A program made the translations under genes and the position numbers. A DNA stretch of 64,000 nt from Nitrososphaerales archaeon (GTDB taxonomy: Archaea > Thermoproteota > Nitrososphaeria > Nitrososphaerales > CADDZS01): contig JASHNZ010000012.1 of assembly GCA_030041355.1 (NCBI GenBank), positions 1-64,000 of the forward strand, written 5' to 3'. Each line of letters begins with the position of its first letter. Position 1 is the stretch's first letter. Positions 54,717 through 63,457 of the stretch are shown here, in pieces. The notes beneath the pieces were generated by a model, which saw only the letters and a program-made list of their open reading frames with translations, ran no database searches and was not told where the DNA came from.

Positions 54717-54988
54717 TGGACTGGGATTGTATCGAGAGAAAAAAAGTACATGTGAGCGTTGGCTGGAATTCTTGCGTGGGAGCCTCGAGTTGCGTTGAAC
54801 TTGCGCCCAATGTCTTTAGGCTCGATTGGTCAAAGAAAAAATCTTTTTTTGATCCAGCTCCACTTGAGCTTCTCGATGAAAGACCGAAAGGTACTGATCC
54901 AAACATTGTATTTTCTGCAGCCCAATCGTGTCCATATCACGCGATTATTCTTGAAGATGATGAAACCGGCGAGCGAATATTTCCCTGA
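54716..54988 (+). CDS. Single-cluster ferredoxin, three-cysteine type
   Basis: A 90-residue ferredoxin. The cluster motif is NSCVGASSCVELAPNVFRLD (C-x5-C with no middle cysteine), with the third ligand in AAQSCPYHAI. The loss of the middle cysteine suggests a [3Fe-4S] or a labile [4Fe-4S] cluster, as in P450- and dioxygenase-linked ferredoxins. An insert of about 25 residues separates the two halves. It is 101 nt upstream of the aromatic gene cluster and a candidate electron donor for it (inference). Confidence 0.8.
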   Translation: MDWDCIERKKVHVSVGWNSCVGASSCVELAPNVFRLDWSKKKSFFDPAPLELLDERPKGTDPNIVFSAAQSCPYHAIILEDDETGERIFP

Positions 54989-55089
54989 AAGCTTGAGATA
55001 ACTTATAAAACCCAGTCAAGCTCAAGATGCGATTATTTACATTTCTTACATCTTGGTCTGCTTGTTAAAGAGAGAGAACCGATTTCAAA

Positions 55090-55980
55090 TTGATTGATTT
55101 AGAGAAGCTGAAAGGCTCCATAGTTCCACTTATTACTCCTTTCACCGAAGATGACGAATTTGATGAAAAGACCTTCAGAAGACTAACTGACTGGCAGATC
55201 GAAAGTGGAAGTCACGGTATCTCTGTTGAAGGCACAACAGGGGAGCCTTCAGCCCTAAGTCTTGAGGAAAGAGAACACATCTACGCAGTCACTGTTTCAG
55301 CAGTCAAAGCACGAGTCCCGGTAGTAGCTGGAACGGGAACCAATAACCTCAAAGAAACACTACGGCTTACAAAGGAAGCGGAAGATGAGGGTGTCGATGC
55401 AGCTTTAGTTATCGTTCCTTATTACAATCGTCCTTCGCAAGAGGGTCTATATGACTACTTTACTCGGATAGCGGAATCTACTTCTCTTCCAATCATAATC
55501 TATAACATTCCTGGCCGCACGGCTACAAATATGGAACCTGCGACAATGAAAAGGCTTAGACATAGATGCAAAAACATTGTCGGAGTAAAAGAGGCAAACA
55601 AAGACTTTGACCAGGTTAGCCAAGTGCTTTCTGAAGTCGGAAGAGATTTCCTGGTCTACTCTGGCATTGAAACATTATGTTATCCGATGTTGATGTTAGG
55701 CGGAGCGGGGCATATGAGCGCGACCGCGAATTTGCTTCCGAAAGAAGTGGCTGATTTGTATAATCTAGTTGGAAAGGGCGAGTGGAGAAGGGCGTTAGAC
55801 CTCCATTACAAGCTTTTTCCAATCAACGAAGCTTTGTTCTGGGATACGAACCCGATTCCTCTCAAGGCTGCCCTTGGGATGATCGGAAAGATAAATCCGA
55901 GGTTACGCCCGCCATTGGTTTCTTTATCTGGAGAAAAAAAGGCAAGACTAAAGCAAGTCATGCGGCAATACGGACTCTAG
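55090..55980 (+). CDS. DapA-family aldolase/lyase in aromatic cluster
   Basis: A 296-residue TIM-barrel aldolase of the dihydrodipicolinate synthase/N-acetylneuraminate lyase family. Visible are ITPFTEDDEFD, the GTTGEPSALS loop, Tyr138 in YNIPGRTA and the Schiff-base Lys167 in IVGVKEANKDF. The PGRTA arginine is as in true DapA. However, it heads a five-gene run of aromatic-degradation genes, where it more likely cleaves the C7 hydroxy-oxo-diacid to pyruvate and succinic semialdehyde, in place of HpaI. Both roles remain possible. Start TTG 55090. Confidence 0.85.
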   Translation: MIDLEKLKGSIVPLITPFTEDDEFDEKTFRRLTDWQIESGSHGISVEGTTGEPSALSLEEREHIYAVTVSAVKARVPVVAGTGTNNLKETLRLTKEAEDEGVDAALVIVPYYNRPSQEGLYDYFTRIAESTSLPIIIYNIPGRTATNMEPATMKRLRHRCKNIVGVKEANKDFDQVSQVLSEVGRDFLVYSGIETLCYPMLMLGGAGHMSATANLLPKEVADLYNLVGKGEWRRALDLHYKLFPINEALFWDTNPIPLKAALGMIGKINPRLRPPLVSLSGEKKARLKQVMRQYGL

Positions 55981-55991
55981 AGTTGCTATAA

Positions 55992-56750
55992 TTGCGGATT
56001 TCCAGATTCATGTCCGGAGGAAGGATAATAGACGGGAGTCTTGATGATCGCAGTGAGAAACTGCTGGGATCGGATGGAAACATCTACGACCCAAATAAAG
56101 TGGCATGGTTACCCCCTGCATCTCCGACTAAAATTATCGGACTAGTCTTGAATTATTCCGATCATGCAAATGAACTCGGGCTTTCAACTGCGACCGAACC
56201 CGTGCTATTATTCAAGCCAAATAATACGCTTTTAGGGCATCTTGGAAATATCATCTATCCTACGGCAGTATCCTACATGCATTATGAGGCGGAGCTGGTC
56301 GTGGTGATAGGAAGAGAATGCAGGAGAGTAAAGGCTTCGGCTGCAAACGATTGCATCAAAGGCTACACGATAGGAAATGATGTCACGGTGAGGGATTTTA
56401 TCACAAATACTTTTCGACCCCCCATTAAGGCAAAAAGCTTTGACACATTCCTTCCTTTAGGGCCATGCGTGGTCACATTAGATGAGCTGAATAACATTTC
56501 CAACCTAAATCTTACCACAAAGGTAAACGGCGAGCTCAGACAGCAAGGAAATACGAAAAACTTGATGCATTCGGTTCCGGAGCTCATACAATACATCAGT
56601 GATTTTATGACACTCGAAGAAGACGACCTAATCATGACAGGAACTCCCAAGGGCATTTCTCCCATCAAACCGGGTGATGAAGTCGAAATATCCATTGACA
56701 ATATAGGCACGCTCAAGAATACGGTAATAGCGGAAGGGACCCGAAGCTAG
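55992..56750 (+). CDS. Fumarylacetoacetate hydrolase family isomerase/hydrolase
   Basis: A 252-residue FAH-superfamily protein. The metal-binding glutamates lie in MHYEAELVVVIGREC, followed by GYTIGNDVTVRDF and IMTGTPKGISPIKPGDEVEI. In homoprotocatechuate pathways the matching enzyme is HpaG (decarboxylase/isomerase) or HpaH-like hydratase. It starts at TTG 55992, 11 nt after the DapA-family gene. The specific step is inferred from context. Confidence 0.85.
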   Translation: MRISRFMSGGRIIDGSLDDRSEKLLGSDGNIYDPNKVAWLPPASPTKIIGLVLNYSDHANELGLSTATEPVLLFKPNNTLLGHLGNIIYPTAVSYMHYEAELVVVIGRECRRVKASAANDCIKGYTIGNDVTVRDFITNTFRPPIKAKSFDTFLPLGPCVVTLDELNNISNLNLTTKVNGELRQQGNTKNLMHSVPELIQYISDFMTLEEDDLIMTGTPKGISPIKPGDEVEISIDNIGTLKNTVIAEGTRS

Positions 56751-56764
56751 GAAGAAGAAGCAAG

Positions 56765-58219
56765 ATGGGAGCGAGGAAAGGAATTCAATACCTCCAAGAT
56801 TTGGACAACAAGCCTAGGGAACTCTGGCTTGGAGGAAACAAAATTACTCGTGATATCTCAAAACATCCTCAGTTTAGAGCGGTTGCCAAGAGCATAGCTC
56901 ATCTCTATGACATGCAGAACGACTCTGGCCTCGTGGAGGAAATGACCTACATCTCTCCAACTTCCGGCGAACGGGTTGGATTAAGCTTCCTTCAGCCGAA
57001 GACCATGGAGGATCTGATAAAAAGACGAGTGATGATGAAGCACTGGGCTGACTATTCTGGTGGAATGTTAGGGCGAACTCCTGATTATCTCAATAGTGAT
57101 CTCATGGCAATGGCCTCTGCTTGGGAATTTTTCAATAGAAAAGATCAACATTTCGGCGATAACCTGCGCAAGTACTATGAGTATGTTAGAGAAAACGATC
57201 TGTGCTTAACTCACACCCTCATCCACCCACAAGCAAATCGTGCAGTTGGGCCTAGCAAGCAATCTGATCCATTTCTTGCAGCTCGCGTAGTCGAAAAAAA
57301 CGATCAGGGTATTATGATTCGAGGCGCAAGGATGCTGGCAACGCTACCATTGGCTGATGAGATACTGGTCTTCCCATCGACTGTAATTCGTGGGACTCAG
57401 GATGACATGCCTTATGCGTTCGCATTCGGGATCCCTTGTTCAACAAAGGGCTTGAAATTTATTTGTCGCGAACCCTTCGCTGAAGAATCCCATTTTGATC
57501 ATCCTCTTGCCTCAAGATTTGACGAGCAGGATGCGGTTGTGATCTTTGCTGACGTTCTCGTGCCTTGGGATAGAGTCTTCCTCCTTGAAGACGTGGAAGG
57601 AGCAAATACGCTTCAGGAAGCAACTAGCGGAATCGTGTTCATGACCCAACAAGTGATTGTGAAAAATATTGCCAAAACCGAATTCGTGCTGGGAGTTACA
57701 TCACTCATAGCTGACACTATCGGCATCACAGAGTTCCAGCACGTTCAAGAAAAAATCGCAAAAATCATTATCATATTAGAATCGATGAAAAGCTTCTTGA
57801 GAGCTAGCGAAGCTGACGCCCAAATGAACCAGTGGGGAATTTTGACTCCTGATTTCAAACCACTTAATGTAGCAAGAAACCTCTATCCCAGGCTCTTTCC
57901 GCAGTTTAGGACAATAATCCAACAACTTTCAGCTAGTGGCATGATGGCTCTTCCCTCCGAGGAAGATATGAAGAATAGCGAGATCAGACCCTCGATTGAC
58001 GCCTATTATCAGGCAAAGAATACAAATTCCGAGGAAAGAATAAGATTATTCCATCTTGCTTGGGACATAGCAGGGAGCTCCTTTGGATCAAGACAGGAAC
58101 TGTACGAACGATTTTTCTTCGGTGACCCCGTTCGAATGGCAGGGGCCCTGTACAACTGGTATGACAAAGAGCCTTACAAACAACGAATAAGGGAATTCTT
58201 ACATCAAGAAGAGGAATAG
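56765..58219 (+). CDS. hpaB: 4-Hydroxyphenylacetate 3-monooxygenase oxygenase component
   Basis: A 484-residue HpaB-family flavin-dependent monooxygenase. It hydroxylates 4-hydroxyphenylacetate to homoprotocatechuate using reduced FAD. Arg104 and Tyr108 in MLGRTPDYLN, the CLTHTLIHPQANR segment and the terminal GSSFGSRQELYERFF match the structurally known bacterial enzyme. The length is typical. The four-cysteine/histidine cluster of the related 4-hydroxybutyryl-CoA dehydratase is absent. A dedicated flavin reductase (HpaC) is not in the window; the split-barrel proteins here might serve, but this is untested. Start ATG 56765, 14 nt after the preceding gene. Confidence 0.9.
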   Translation: MGARKGIQYLQDLDNKPRELWLGGNKITRDISKHPQFRAVAKSIAHLYDMQNDSGLVEEMTYISPTSGERVGLSFLQPKTMEDLIKRRVMMKHWADYSGGMLGRTPDYLNSDLMAMASAWEFFNRKDQHFGDNLRKYYEYVRENDLCLTHTLIHPQANRAVGPSKQSDPFLAARVVEKNDQGIMIRGARMLATLPLADEILVFPSTVIRGTQDDMPYAFAFGIPCSTKGLKFICREPFAEESHFDHPLASRFDEQDAVVIFADVLVPWDRVFLLEDVEGANTLQEATSGIVFMTQQVIVKNIAKTEFVLGVTSLIADTIGITEFQHVQEKIAKIIIILESMKSFLRASEADAQMNQWGILTPDFKPLNVARNLYPRLFPQFRTIIQQLSASGMMALPSEEDMKNSEIRPSIDAYYQAKNTNSEERIRLFHLAWDIAGSSFGSRQELYERFFFGDPVRMAGALYNWYDKEPYKQRIREFLHQEEE

Positions 58220-58228
58220 AGGTTTTCC

Positions 58229-59257
58229 GTGAGCCTCACAAGACATCCGCCTAGTTTTGATATTGTTAGAACTTCGCATGTCGAATTCATTGTCACCGAT
58301 TTAGAGCGTTCTAGAGAGTTTTACGTGGGGACTCTGGGATTCATAGAGACTTCATCGACCAAAGAGAGAATATACCTGCGCGGAATCGAAGACCGGATTC
58401 ATCATTCTCTAATCCTTAGAAAAGGAAACAGCCCCGCGGTATCACATATCGCCTACAGAGTCAGGGAGGACAGAGATCTTGATTTGATTGCGGAACTCTT
58501 CGAGAAAGAGGTGAACATTCGGGTAAAAAGGATCGAGGAAGGAGAAGATGAGGAAGGCCTCGGAAGAGCAATTAGAGTTCAGGACCCGTGCGGTTTTCCG
58601 GTCGAATTTTTCAAACGTGCCCGCGAGTCAGAGTGGCTCTTGCAGCATTTTGATCGTCACAGAGCATCTCGGATAATGAGAATAGATCATGTAAATGTCC
58701 TAGTTCCTGAAGTCACGCCAGTTTCTGATTGGTACACGGAGAAGCTCGGATTTCTCTGCTCCGAGTATACGGAAACGGACGAACCCAATCCAAAAATCTG
58801 GGCTACTTGGCTTCGTCGTAAGCCGACAGTTCATGACATTGCGATAATGACAGGCGTGGGTCCTAGGTTGCACCATGTAGGGTTCTCCGTTGCCGAGAAA
58901 GATAACATTCTGGATTGTGCTGACATACTAGCCGCAAAAGGCTACTTGGAAAATATTGAGCGTGGCCCGGGCAGGCACGGAATTTCTAATGCTTTCTTCT
59001 TGTATCTACGAGATCCGGATGGGCACCGAATCGAACTATATACCGGTGATTACTTGAGTGCGGATCCTGACCTGCCACCTCTCAAATGGAAGCTCGATGA
59101 CCCGCAACGTCAAACATTTTGGGGCGCTCCGGCGCCCGAAAGATGGTTCAACGAAGCAAGCACTCTATTGTCGGTTTATGATGGAAATCCTGTGCCGACC
59201 TTGAAGCCCCAGCACGATCCAAGGAAGAAATCCACGGATGCGGGCTTTGCTCACTAG
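58229..59257 (+). CDS. hpaD: Homoprotocatechuate 2,3-dioxygenase (extradiol, VOC type)
   Basis: A 342-residue extradiol dioxygenase of two VOC repeats (residues 14-130 and 150-275). The predicted iron ligands are His154 (RIDHVNVLV), His215 or His216 (GPRLHHVGF) and Glu269 (DGHRIELYT). His202 in TVHDIAIM matches the second-sphere acid/base histidine of the characterised bacterial enzyme. It cuts the ring of 3,4-dihydroxyphenylacetate to the semialdehyde. It starts at GTG 58229, 9 nt after hpaB, with a GAGGT Shine-Dalgarno. Confidence 0.87.
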   Translation: MSLTRHPPSFDIVRTSHVEFIVTDLERSREFYVGTLGFIETSSTKERIYLRGIEDRIHHSLILRKGNSPAVSHIAYRVREDRDLDLIAELFEKEVNIRVKRIEEGEDEEGLGRAIRVQDPCGFPVEFFKRARESEWLLQHFDRHRASRIMRIDHVNVLVPEVTPVSDWYTEKLGFLCSEYTETDEPNPKIWATWLRRKPTVHDIAIMTGVGPRLHHVGFSVAEKDNILDCADILAAKGYLENIERGPGRHGISNAFFLYLRDPDGHRIELYTGDYLSADPDLPPLKWKLDDPQRQTFWGAPAPERWFNEASTLLSVYDGNPVPTLKPQHDPRKKSTDAGFAH

Positions 59258-59265
59258 ATGCGATG

Positions 59266-60648
59266 CTAGAGCGGATCGTTGACCGAAGCTAGCCGAATGA
59301 GTTTCTTATTTGTGAATTCTGTTATTCCAAGAGAAGACAGCTCGCGCCCAAAGCCCGAGTTCTTCACACCGCCGAAAGGAAGTTCCGGTGACGAAAGAAC
59401 AGGATGATTTACAAAGACCATACCACTTTCAATTTCATTGGCAAATCTTTTTGCCCGGTCTGGGCTTTCAGTAAATACAGCCGCACCCAATCCAAAAGGA
59501 GAATCATTAGCCAAAAGAATCGCTTCTTCGTCATTCTTCACGGGAAAATACAACGCAACAGGACCGAAGAATTCGTCTCTATACGCGGGAGAGTTCTTGT
59601 CGATGTTTGTTAGGATTGTAGGTTCCACAAAAGCTCCAGCTCGATCCATTCTCTTTCCTCCCATGAGAACCTTAGCGCCAGATTTCACTGCTTGGTCGAT
59701 TTGGGAAAGCAACAGTTGAGCCTGTGCTTCAGAGGATACCGGAGCTAGCGTCGTCTTATTATCCAATGGATCTCCGGGAACAAGCGCCTTCAGTTTCTCG
59801 CTGAAAGCTGAGAGGAATCTCTCTGAAACATTTTCCTCAACAATGAATCTCTTTGCGGCCGTGCATTGCTGTCCAGAATTTAGCATTCGGCTGAAAACGG
59901 CGTAATCCACGGCCTTTGGAAGGTCAGCGTCATCCAAAACAATGAAAGGGTCGCTTCCTCCCAGTTCGAGGACGACTTTCTTAAGTTGCTCCCCGGCTCT
60001 TTTTGCTACGTAGCGACCTGCCTCTGCACTTCCTGTGATCGACACTCCGGATATTCTAGGGTCATCAATCGCTTGCCTTGCACGTGAGCTCGTGAGCAAC
60101 AGATTCGTGTACACGCCGGGCGGACTTCCAGCTGTCCTAAACAGCTCTTCGATGGCAATTGAGACTTGCGGCACATTGGAAGCGTGTTTGATCAGAACCA
60201 CATTCCCTGCCATGATGTTCGGAGCTGCAAATCTCACTACTTGATAGTAAGGAAAGTTCCAAGGCATTACTCCGAGTAGCGGACCGATTGGTTCCTGTAT
60301 TACTTCGGCTTCTCCGTATTTGACCTGCAGTTTTTGAGGAGCTAGAAATTTCTCCCCATTCTCAGCGTAATACTCAACAATTTTGGCAGACAGAGAGAGC
60401 TCTCCCTTACCTTCTCCAAATCTTTTCCCCATTTCAAGAGTCGAAAGTTTCGCCAAGTCATCACGACGTGATCGCATTTCTTGTGCAACGCGCCGAAGCA
60501 GCTCAGATCTCTTCGAATAGTCAGTCTTGCGCCAGCTCTGATAGGCTACGTAAGCTTGGCCGATCAACTGATCGACTTTTTCATCGCTAGTCTCTTCGAA
60601 TGTTTTCAAAACTTGGTCGGTGTAAGGATTCACCGATTGAATGGCCAT
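59266..60648 (-). CDS. Aldehyde dehydrogenase (SSADH/CHMS dehydrogenase-like)
   Basis: A 460-residue NAD(P)-dependent aldehyde dehydrogenase. Catalytic Cys is in SGQQCTAAKRFIVEE (about residue 260), the general base in VLELGGSDPFIVLDD (about 227), and the cofactor loop in PWNFPYYQVVRF. Length and N-terminus (SVNPYTDQVLKTFEE) match succinate semialdehyde dehydrogenases. In this cluster it could oxidise the ring-cleavage semialdehyde (HpaE role) or the succinic semialdehyde at the end. It is convergent with hpaD, 8 nt apart, and on the opposite strand. Confidence 0.87.
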   Translation of the reverse strand: MAIQSVNPYTDQVLKTFEETSDEKVDQLIGQAYVAYQSWRKTDYSKRSELLRRVAQEMRSRRDDLAKLSTLEMGKRFGEGKGELSLSAKIVEYYAENGEKFLAPQKLQVKYGEAEVIQEPIGPLLGVMPWNFPYYQVVRFAAPNIMAGNVVLIKHASNVPQVSIAIEELFRTAGSPPGVYTNLLLTSSRARQAIDDPRISGVSITGSAEAGRYVAKRAGEQLKKVVLELGGSDPFIVLDDADLPKAVDYAVFSRMLNSGQQCTAAKRFIVEENVSERFLSAFSEKLKALVPGDPLDNKTTLAPVSSEAQAQLLLSQIDQAVKSGAKVLMGGKRMDRAGAFVEPTILTNIDKNSPAYRDEFFGPVALYFPVKNDEEAILLANDSPFGLGAAVFTESPDRAKRFANEIESGMVFVNHPVLSSPELPFGGVKNSGFGRELSSLGITEFTNKKLIRLASVNDPL

Positions 60649-60842
60649 GCGGTAACTCGCTCCACTTATTGCTAGAAAGTCCTTGGATTTAATTTAAGAA
60701 TATCATACACATTCTATTAGAGTGAATCTAGGGTCTTCATTTTCCGCCGCGCTTGTTTTTGCCACGTCTCAGCAAAGACACTAAGAAAAGGCAGAAAAAA
60801 ATGTTGAAATGAAAGGAAGGTAACTAAGGAAGGATTTCTCTT

Positions 60843-61325
60843 TTATTGAACGTAAATCCAGTCCGGAACTATAGTGACCATCGCGCGTTTTTCTTTAGAA
60901 TTACGCCATGGATACTTGTCCTTTCCAAGGTACTTCTTTGCAAGCTTGTCGATATGCGGGTCTGCTTTGTCGTTGCTTATCCGCACGACTCTCCCACTTA
61001 AGGATACGTAATGATATGGATCTTTTTGATCCGCAATCGAAATACCGACTCTGGAATCGCGTTCCAGGTTTCTGATTTTCTTTCTTCCGTACGCACTGTT
61101 GAAAAGAAGATACTTATCGTCTTCGTGATCTACCCACACTGGGGTCACGTGTAAGGAACCGTCTTTGTTTATCGTCGCTACATGACCAAAATTTGGTTGT
61201 TCGATTAGTACAATTGCTTCTTTCGAAAGTCTTTTTTCTAGTCCTTCTCTCTTTCGTTCAACAGCTTGTGACTGACTCAATTTGGGAACACGACAGTAAA
61301 TCAACAACGGATCCTGCTTATACAA
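60843..61325 (-). CDS. PPOX-class F420/FMN-dependent protein
   Basis: A 160-residue split-barrel protein. The core FGHVATINKDGSLHVTPVWV, KIRNLERDSRVGISI and YHYVSLSGRVVRI is typical of probable F420-dependent PPOX-class oxidoreductases. It starts at TTG 61325, one base after the preceding stop, in an operon with a small membrane protein and HflX. Substrate unknown. Confidence 0.85.
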   Translation of the reverse strand: MYKQDPLLIYCRVPKLSQSQAVERKREGLEKRLSKEAIVLIEQPNFGHVATINKDGSLHVTPVWVDHEDDKYLLFNSAYGRKKIRNLERDSRVGISIADQKDPYHYVSLSGRVVRISNDKADPHIDKLAKKYLGKDKYPWRNSKEKRAMVTIVPDWIYVQ

Positions 61326-61326
61326 G

Positions 61327-61569
61327 TTATTGAGACAAAGTTTTAGATCGTTTTTTCCGTCTGGCTCTACGTCCCTGCCCGGTTGAACTTGATTTTGATT
61401 CTTTCGCTGATTTATTGTACGCGCCTCGAATCAGAACAACGCCGAAAACAATGAATATAGCATCCGTGATTAGATTCTGCGGCCCAAAGCCAAATCCAAT
61501 TACGAAGAGTATGCCGAGAAAAATTAGGACGATTCCGCCGGCGACTTCAAGCTTTGATCTGCTATCCAA
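61327..61569 (-). CDS. Small two-segment membrane protein with basic tail
   Basis: An 80-residue protein with two hydrophobic segments (about 9-27 and 34-49) and a strongly basic C-terminus (GRRARRKKRSKTLSQ). Start TTG 61569, 6 nt after hflX; one base separates it from the next gene. The basic tail could contact RNA or ribosomes, which would fit next to HflX, but this is speculation. Confidence 0.6.
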   Translation of the reverse strand: MDSRSKLEVAGGIVLIFLGILFVIGFGFGPQNLITDAIFIVFGVVLIRGAYNKSAKESKSSSTGQGRRARRKKRSKTLSQ

Positions 61570-61575
61570 GTTACT

Positions 61576-62781
61576 CTAGCTCGAACCGAGGTCGATAGCG
61601 GGACTAGTGTCAATATGTTCAACTAAAGGGCCCGCAAATGTCTCTATCTCGTGAGCTTCTCCGGCGAATCCTTTGGCCCCGCTTGGCTCGGGATAGAGAG
61701 TTTCCGCAATTCTCACTTTTAGCTTTCTAAGCCCCTCCCCAGTCTTTGCAGAAATGCCAATATTAGGTAGATCTCCAACTAGCCCTGTCCTTTTTTCCTT
61801 GTCCTCTCGAGAAGCTAGATCGAGTTTGTTCATTACAAGAAGAATTTTTGTTGGATTAATATGAAGCTGATCCAAGGTCTCTCTGCAGCTTGAGTATTTG
61901 ATCTCCATATTTACAATGGACTCGCTTGCATCGAGCATTAACAAGATAAGATCCGCGAAAGTGAGCTCTTCAAGAGTAGATTTGAAAGCCTCAATCATGT
62001 AAGTCGGCAGTCTGCTGATGAAACCTACTGTGTCTGAAAGCAAGACTTTCTTCCGATTTGAAGGTTCGAAACTACGCGTTGTTGTTGTAAGCGTTGTAAA
62101 AAGCTTAGGAGATTCTTCTTTAGTCTCGAAGGTTAGACGATTGAAAAGTGTGGTCTTGCCGCTACTGGTATAGCCAGCTAGCGAAACTAAGGGCAGGTTG
62201 ATTCTCGCCCTTGAAACTCGGAAAAGGTCTCTACGTTTTTTCGCTTCTTCAAGTTTCTTTGTGACGAGCGTCATTTGTTTCTTTAATGCTCTGAACTTGA
62301 TATCAACCGCATATTCTCCCATTCCCATGAAACCGGATTGCTCGCCTTTGAGAGAGATTTGAACAGCCTCTCTTGCCCGGGGAATTTCATACTTTAGTTC
62401 AGCCAGTCTGACTTGAAGTTTGGCTTCTGTGGTCGTGGCTCTAGAATTGAAAATGTCGAGAATGAGCCTTTCGCGATCAATCACTTCTTGGTGAGTGAAC
62501 TTCGCGAGATTGTGTGCCTGAGAAGAGGACAGCCTATCATCAACTACGACAAGGTGTGTACCGAGCTCCTCCGCGATAGATTTGATCTCCTCCGCTTTGC
62601 CGGCCCCAACTCCGTACTGTTGATGATTCAGCCTTTTCTGATCCAAAACCGAAGCAATAGAATAACCAGCAGCTTCGACGAGACCCAGTGCTTCTTTCTT
62701 GATGAATTCATCTCGATATGTTACGAGAATGACATGTTTTCCGATAGGAGTCGGTTTCTTCCGAGATAAAGTTTCATCCAA
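61576..62781 (-). CDS. hflX: GTPase HflX
   Basis: A 401-residue HflX-family GTPase, which binds the large ribosomal subunit and splits or rescues stalled ribosomes in bacteria. The N-terminal nucleotide-binding domain (VGAGKAEEIKSIAEE) and the helical linker with EIPRAREAVQISLKG precede the G domain: G1 GYTSSGKT, G3 DTVGFISRLP, G4 NKLD. Start TTG 62781, with a CTTTATTAAT box about 65 nt upstream. First gene of a three-gene operon. Confidence 0.9.
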   Translation of the reverse strand: MDETLSRKKPTPIGKHVILVTYRDEFIKKEALGLVEAAGYSIASVLDQKRLNHQQYGVGAGKAEEIKSIAEELGTHLVVVDDRLSSSQAHNLAKFTHQEVIDRERLILDIFNSRATTTEAKLQVRLAELKYEIPRAREAVQISLKGEQSGFMGMGEYAVDIKFRALKKQMTLVTKKLEEAKKRRDLFRVSRARINLPLVSLAGYTSSGKTTLFNRLTFETKEESPKLFTTLTTTTRSFEPSNRKKVLLSDTVGFISRLPTYMIEAFKSTLEELTFADLILLMLDASESIVNMEIKYSSCRETLDQLHINPTKILLVMNKLDLASREDKEKRTGLVGDLPNIGISAKTGEGLRKLKVRIAETLYPEPSGAKGFAGEAHEIETFAGPLVEHIDTSPAIDLGSS

Positions 62782-62884
62782 AATTCAAACACTTAGGATA
62801 CAGGAATAATTCACATTACAATACGCAGTTCAGCCTCGGCGTATTAATAAAGTGCCCCGTCACGCCAGCTAAATCAAAATAGTC

Positions 62885-63457
62885 CTAAAGCATTCCATAA
62901 GAGAGATGTTGCTCACGGCGCATTTGAAGATCTCTCTCTCGTGCGGCCTTTTGGATCGCACCAGACTTGCGTGCTTCATCTACGCGGGAGAGCCCCGCAA
63001 TTTTTGTTATTACCTTGATTCCTTCGTTTGTAATCTCGACCTCGCTCTTTGTACTCATGATCAAGGTTCCATTCATTCTTCGAATGGCGGAGCGAAGATG
63101 TGGGCTGGGGATTATTCTGCGGCCTTTCTGAGCTGGAGGTTCTACAATTTCCGCGACTTCCCAGATACGCCTTGGAGATCGTTCGATCAGAGACAGAAGG
63201 ATTTTTTGCATTCTTTCGTCAATTTCCAGCTCCTGTCTTTCCTTTTTATGGAATCTTGCAAGCAGAGTCGTTGCCTCTTCCTTCGACAAGGCTGCTTTTG
63301 TCTTGTAGCCTTCCGTATAGGCAGCAACAACTGAAATTATATCTGGCCAGCAAGTCTCGTCGTACTCTTGAAGCAATACGAAAGTTTCAGCAGGGACATA
63401 GTATCCGCCCTTTACAGGATATAATTGCCGCGTCCCGATGTGACTAGACATGTTCAA
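62885..63457 (-). CDS. Uncharacterised 190-residue protein
   Basis: A soluble protein with a helical middle (ATTLLARFHKKERQELEIDE) and a C-terminal region GLSRVDEARKSGAIQKAARE. A central RSPRRIWEVAEIV with a following LRSAIRRMNGTLIMS could be a small winged-helix unit. No family recognised. It lies upstream of hflX on the same strand, 103 nt away, so it is probably transcribed separately. ATG 63451 is an alternative to TTG 63457. Confidence 0.6.
   Translation of the reverse strand: MNMSSHIGTRQLYPVKGGYYVPAETFVLLQEYDETCWPDIISVVAAYTEGYKTKAALSKEEATTLLARFHKKERQELEIDERMQKILLSLIERSPRRIWEVAEIVEPPAQKGRRIIPSPHLRSAIRRMNGTLIMSTKSEVEITNEGIKVITKIAGLSRVDEARKSGAIQKAARERDLQMRREQHLSYGML

Noticed and set aside
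56765-58219. 4-Hydroxybutyryl-CoA dehydratase as identity of the HpaB-like protein.
   Set aside because: The related dehydratase needs three Cys and one His for its cluster. These are absent here, while the HpaB substrate and C-terminal motifs are present.
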